Source: CAZVYN01 sp964631125
Lineage (GTDB): Bacteria; Eisenbacteria; RBG-16-71-46; CAIMUX01
Direction of reading: 5' to 3'
Assembly (NCBI GenBank): GCA_964631125.1
Contig: CAZVYN010000041.1
Span: 1-35,077 of the forward strand
DNA length: 35,077 bases
Made by a program: the position numbers and the translations under genes. Below are positions 31,895-35,077 of the stretch, in pieces; the first letter of the stretch is position 1; every line of letters starts with the position of its first letter. The notes under the pieces are model-generated. The model was not told where the DNA came from, did not search any database, and saw nothing but the letters and a program-made list of their open reading frames with translations.

Positions 31895-33937
31895 TCAGCC
31901 AGGCAGCGGCGCGGGCGCCGACGCTGGCGTTCTCACGGTGTCGCGGGCGTTCCCGTCGACGCGGGCCTCGTCGCGAATGCGTTGGGCGATCTGCGCGGGC
32001 AACAGCCCGCAAAATTGGAGAAGCTGTTTGCGCGAGCCATGCTCGACGAACGCATCGGGGAGTCCGATCGAGACGAGGCGCGGCCCACGCGCGGGCCCTC
32101 GCTCGCGCAACCAGAGATCGATCTGTCCGCCGAAGCCGCCGCGCAGGACGTTCTCCTCCATGCTCACGAGCAGAGTCGAGCGCGCCGCGACGCGACCGAG
32201 CAGCGCGTCGTCCAGCGGTCGCACGAAACGGCAGTCGATCACGCCGACCGAGAGCCCGTCGGCCCGCAAGATCTCCGCAGCCTCCAGCGCGGTCGGAACC
32301 ATCGAGCCGACCGCGAGCAGCGTGATCTCCTCGGCCGCGCGGAGCGACTCCCAGGTTCCGACGCGCACCTCTGGGATCTGCGTGGGGAATCCCGCCTCCG
32401 GCGCCTGATCGCGCGGGTAGCGGATGGCGAAGGGACCGTCGTCCCAGGCGAGTGCGCTGCGCAACATGCCGACGAACTGCGCGCCGTTGCGCGGGGCGCC
32501 GACCACCATGCCGGGCACGCAGCCGAGGTAACTCAGATCGAGGCAGCCGTGATGGGTCGGGCCGTCCTCGCCGACCAACCCCGCGCGGTCGAGGCAGAAG
32601 ACGACCGGCAGATGTTGGATCGCGACGTCGTGCACGATCTGGTCGTAGGCGCGCTGCAGGAACGTCGAGTAGATCGCGGCGACGGGACGCATCCCCTCGG
32701 CGGCGAGTCCCGCGCAGAAGGTGACGCCGTGCGCCTCCGCGATGCCGACGTCGAAAAAGCGCTCGGGGAACTCCTGCGCGAATTTGACCAGGCCGGTGCC
32801 GTCGGCCATGGCGGCGGTCACCGCGACGAGTCGCGGATTCGTGCGCGCCTCGCGCAGCATCGCCTCGGAGAAGAGCTCGGTGTAGCTGAGACGCGGTTCG
32901 GTCGCGGCGCTCGCGACCGAAGGCGCCGCACTCTGCCTATCGATACTGGGCGGAGTCTCGACCTTCACGCTGCCGGGTGAAGGCTTGACGCCGTGATACT
33001 TCTGCGGATCGACCTCGGCGAGTTCGTAACCCTTCCCCTTCTTCGTCACGACATGGACGAGGATCGGACCCTTGAGGTCGCGCACCTTCTCCATGACCGA
33101 AGTCAGCTCTCGGATGTCGTGACCATCGAGTGGCCCCAGATACCGGAAGCCGAGATCTTCGAACAGCATGCCGGGCGTGAGGAACGTCTTCAGACTCTCC
33201 TCGACGCGACGCACGACGCCCCGCACCGTTTCGGTCTTCGGGAGCTTCTCGGTCACATCCCAGATCTCCGCCTTGGCTCGATTGAAGAGCGGATGGCTGA
33301 TGATCTTCGTCAGGTAGTGCGAGATCGCGCCGACGTTCGGTGAGATCGACATGGCGTTGTCGTTCAAGATCACCGTGAGGTCGCGCCCCGAAGCGCCGGC
33401 GTTGTTCAGCCCCTCGTAGGCCAATCCACCGGTCATCCCGCCATCGCCGACCACCGCCACGACCCGATGCCTCTCACCCTTCGCGTCGCGCGCGGTGGCC
33501 ACGCCGAGCGCCGCGGAGATCGCCGTCGAGGCATGTCCCGCGCCGAAGACGTCATACGGACTCTCGCTCCGCTTGAGGAATCCGCTGATTCCCTTCCACT
33601 GACGGATCGAGCGGAGTGCCTCGCGACGCCCGGTCAGCACCTTGTGGACATAACTCTGGTGACCGACATCCCAGACGATCCGATCGGTCGGAGTGTCGTA
33701 GAGGTAATGCAGGACGACGGTCAGCTCGACCACCCCGAGACTGGGCGCCAGATGCCCGCCGGCCCGCATGACGGTGTCCCAGATATAGGCGCGCAACTCT
33801 TGGCAGAGTTGCGGAAGCTGATCGAGAGGCAGGGCGCGGAGATCTTCGGGTCCATCGATCGTCGCGAGCAGCGGCCCCGGTTGCGGCCAACCGGGCACGC
33901 CGCCGGGCACGCCGCCGGGCACAGAGTGGGTGTCCAC
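31895..33937 (-). CDS. dxs: 1-deoxy-D-xylulose-5-phosphate synthase
   Basis: A 680-residue thiamine-diphosphate enzyme of the MEP isoprenoid pathway, making DXP from pyruvate and glyceraldehyde-3-phosphate. Motifs: DVGHQSYVHKVLTGR, VVGDGGMTGG with the ThDP-binding GDG, and FFDVGIAEAHGVTFCAG with the catalytic Glu. The DRAGLVGEDGPTHHG and RYPRDQAP segments are typical. The start is GTG at 33937 with GAGGAGA about 10 bases upstream. The first 15 residues contain a VPGG repeat and are not part of the conserved enzyme. First gene of the long minus-strand operon. Confidence 0.97.
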   Translation of the reverse strand: MDTHSVPGGVPGGVPGWPQPGPLLATIDGPEDLRALPLDQLPQLCQELRAYIWDTVMRAGGHLAPSLGVVELTVVLHYLYDTPTDRIVWDVGHQSYVHKVLTGRREALRSIRQWKGISGFLKRSESPYDVFGAGHASTAISAALGVATARDAKGERHRVVAVVGDGGMTGGLAYEGLNNAGASGRDLTVILNDNAMSISPNVGAISHYLTKIISHPLFNRAKAEIWDVTEKLPKTETVRGVVRRVEESLKTFLTPGMLFEDLGFRYLGPLDGHDIRELTSVMEKVRDLKGPILVHVVTKKGKGYELAEVDPQKYHGVKPSPGSVKVETPPSIDRQSAAPSVASAATEPRLSYTELFSEAMLREARTNPRLVAVTAAMADGTGLVKFAQEFPERFFDVGIAEAHGVTFCAGLAAEGMRPVAAIYSTFLQRAYDQIVHDVAIQHLPVVFCLDRAGLVGEDGPTHHGCLDLSYLGCVPGMVVGAPRNGAQFVGMLRSALAWDDGPFAIRYPRDQAPEAGFPTQIPEVRVGTWESLRAAEEITLLAVGSMVPTALEAAEILRADGLSVGVIDCRFVRPLDDALLGRVAARSTLLVSMEENVLRGGFGGQIDLWLRERGPARGPRLVSIGLPDAFVEHGSRKQLLQFCGLLPAQIAQRIRDEARVDGNARDTVRTPASAPAPLPG
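33891..33926. repeat. 12-bp tandem repeat at the 5' end of dxs
   Basis: Two exact copies of CCGGGCACGCCG (33891-33902, 33903-33914) and a decaying third (33915-33926), in frame, encoding VPGG repeats in the variable N-terminus of Dxs. Confidence 0.8.
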
Positions 33938-34058
33938 GCGGGTGGGATCTCCTCTTGCTGGGGGAGCGGCGCCGAACGGGAAGGACTCGCTCTTCGGGGG
34001 ACCGCAACGCGGGCTTCCGGCCCCTCGCAGGACCGGCGCTCGATCGTGATATCGTGCG

Positions 34059-34088
34059 AATCTAGTGAGAGTTCCGACGAAGTGTCAA
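34059..34088 (-). promoter_or_regulatory. sigma70-type promoter for the dxs operon, overlapping the nth start
   Basis: On the minus strand TTGACA (34088-34083), an 18-bp spacer and TAGATT (34064-34059). Transcription would start near 34052, leaving a leader of about 115 nt before dxs. The -35 box lies within the first codons of the divergent nth gene. Confidence 0.7.
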
Positions 34089-34753
34089 GGAAAGGGCCGG
34101 CCACGGAACGAGCGCTCGAGACCGCTGCCGCACGCGAGAAGCGAGCCGGCAAAATCCTCCGGGAGTTGGGCCGCGCCTACCCCGAGGCGCGCTGCGCGCT
34201 CCACTACGAGACCCCGCTCGATCTCTACGTCGCGTCCGTGCTCTCCGCGCAGTGCACGGACGAACGAGTCAATCAGGTGACCCCCGCCCTCTTTGCCCGT
34301 TGCCGCACCGCCGAGGACTATCTCGCGCTGGGGACCGACGCGCTGGAGGGGTTGATCCGCCCGACCGGATTCTTCCGGAACAAGGCCAAGAGCATCCTGG
34401 GTGGATGTCAGGTGCTGGCGGAGCGGTTCGGGGGGGTCGTCCCCCGAACGATGGAAGAGCTGATCACGCTCCCCGGCGTCGGCCGCAAGACGGCGAACGT
34501 GCTGCTCGGGAACGTCTTCGACACGCCGGGAATCACGGTCGACACCCATGTCGGCCGGCTCTCACGTCGACTCGGTTTGACCGAGCAGACCGACCCGGTG
34601 AAGGCCGAGACCGAGTTGATGCGGCTGTTCCCGCGGAAGAGCTGGACCGAACTCTCCCACCGCCTGATCGAGCATGGCCGCCGGATCTGTCTCGCGCGCC
34701 GCGCGGCCTGCGAGCGATGCCCGCTGGCCGCGATCTGTCCTAGTTCAGGTTGA
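34082..34753 (+). CDS. nth: endonuclease III (DNA glycosylase/AP lyase)
   Basis: A 223-residue base-excision-repair enzyme for oxidised pyrimidines. Helix-hairpin-helix LPGVGRKTANVLL holds the catalytic Lys136, and VDTHVGRLSRRLGL holds Asp154. The 4Fe-4S cluster ligands Cys203, Cys210, Cys213 and Cys219 follow the C-x6-C-x2-C-x5-C pattern. The start is GTG at 34082; an in-frame GTG at 34046 is possible but adds non-family sequence. An extended -10-like TGATATCGT (34046-34054) stands upstream. It converges with the TonB-family gene, the two coding regions overlapping by 14 bp. Confidence 0.95.
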   Translation: MSRKGPATERALETAAAREKRAGKILRELGRAYPEARCALHYETPLDLYVASVLSAQCTDERVNQVTPALFARCRTAEDYLALGTDALEGLIRPTGFFRNKAKSILGGCQVLAERFGGVVPRTMEELITLPGVGRKTANVLLGNVFDTPGITVDTHVGRLSRRLGLTEQTDPVKAETELMRLFPRKSWTELSHRLIEHGRRICLARRAACERCPLAAICPSSG

Positions 34754-35077
34754 AGACCATCGGGATCTGCACCCAGACCGCCACCGGCTTGTGCTGTTGA
34801 AGGGCCGGCTTGAAGGTCGCCTTCTTCGCCGCGGCGATCGCGGCGTCGTTCAACATCGGGTGCCCGTCGGTCACGATGGCGTCTTGCACCTTGCCGTCCT
34901 TGCCCACGAGCACACGGATCGTGACCTTGCCCTCGACCTCCGCGGCGCGGGCCATTTCGGGATAGACCGGGGGCGGCAACTGGATGAGCACCGGCATCTC
35001 CTCGACCGCGACGAAGTCGTCGGGGGAAGGCGCGCCTTCCCCTTCGAGGCTGACGACGAGCGAGTCGCCGGAACCGT
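34740..35077 (-). CDS. TonB family protein, C-terminal part (cut by window edge)
   Basis: The frame is open from the right edge to a TAG at 34742-34740, 112 codons in the window. I extended it by hand upstream of the first Met: the residues before it (SPDDFVAVEEMPVLIQ) fit the periplasmic linker of TonB-like proteins. The TonB C-terminal domain is clear: PPPVYPEMARAAEVEGKVTI, VLVGKDGKVQDAIV, and LNDAAIAAAKKATFKPALQQ, ending WVQIPMVFNLN. TonB couples inner-membrane energy to outer-membrane receptors. The N-terminal anchor and Pro-rich stretch lie outside the window. Its presence indicates a diderm cell. ExbB/ExbD are often encoded next to it and might lie just beyond the edge. Confidence 0.92.
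   Translation of the reverse strand, partial: GSGDSLVVSLEGEGAPSPDDFVAVEEMPVLIQLPPPVYPEMARAAEVEGKVTIRVLVGKDGKVQDAIVTDGHPMLNDAAIAAAKKATFKPALQQHKPVAVWVQIPMVFNLN

Noticed and set aside
33938..34052. Thiamine riboswitch upstream of dxs
   Set aside because: dxs uses thiamine diphosphate, so I looked, but the conserved CTGAGA and ACCTGATC cores are absent.
1..35077. CRISPR arrays, insertion sequences, phage or integron signals
   Set aside because: No regularly spaced repeats, no transposase or integrase motif, and no abrupt change in base composition was seen.

Overview
The window is about 35 kb of GC-rich bacterial chromosome, densely packed with genes on both strands. It carries housekeeping genes (rnpB, two tRNAs, rpoD, dnaG, mutS2, rpsU, icd, def, dxs, nth), a TonB-family protein and several outer-membrane or secreted proteins, so the host is a diderm. 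FN3/PEGA/PQQ-type envelope proteins, a secreted subtilase with a FlgD-like tail, and an ETF:quinone oxidoreductase next to an acyl-CoA dehydrogenase would fit an uncultured FCB-type lineage such as Candidatus Eiseniibacteriota. That placement is an impression from gene style, not a phylogenetic result. I see no phage, transposase, integrase or CRISPR signal.

Layout. Positions 1-9393 are all on the minus strand, read right to left. Two tRNAs (Met/Ile2-type CAT and Val CAC) have their own promoter-like site and a terminator. A zinc-ribbon coiled-coil protein and RNase P RNA follow, then a GT-C type membrane glycosyltransferase starting right at the RNase P 3' end. Last is a tightly overlapping envelope cluster: a metallopeptidase/propeller/barrel fusion, a PQQ-propeller protein, a PEGA-domain membrane protein and a probable lipoprotein cut by the window edge. 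Positions 9510-16795 (minus) are a macromolecular-synthesis operon in the order rpsU-mutS2-dnaG-rpoD, with a consensus-like promoter and a roughly 124-nt leader rich in inverted repeats. Positions 17029-21463 (plus) hold icd, a small outer-membrane barrel protein, a subtilase and a free methionine-(R)-sulfoxide reductase, with GTGA stop/start overlaps joining the first three.

Positions 21468-22373 (minus) encode a CDP-alcohol phosphatidyltransferase with a probable leaderless transcript. It is divergent from nrnA, a LeuA-like synthase and an acyl-CoA dehydrogenase (22526-26089, plus). Positions 26086-33937 (minus) look like one operon read dxs, leucyl aminopeptidase, LON-domain protein, ETF:quinone oxidoreductase, peptide deformylase and a MOP/ANKH-like membrane protein. 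Its promoter candidate lies inside the first codons of the divergent nth gene (34082-34753, plus). nth converges on the end of a TonB-family gene that runs off the right edge.

Recurring themes: (1) many GTG/TTG starts and stop/start overlaps of the form GTGA, ATGA, TGATG or TAGTG; (2) short in-frame tandem repeats of 9-15 bp in weakly constrained parts of otherwise ordinary proteins; (3) promoter candidates of TTGACA/TTGACG with 17-18 bp to TATAGT, TAGATT or TAGCGT. Acyl-CoA dehydrogenase and ETF:quinone oxidoreductase together imply acyl-CoA oxidation feeding a respiratory quinone pool. No classical defence or mobile system is visible. The most interesting uncharacterised material is the structured rpsU-operon leader and the overlapping envelope cluster.
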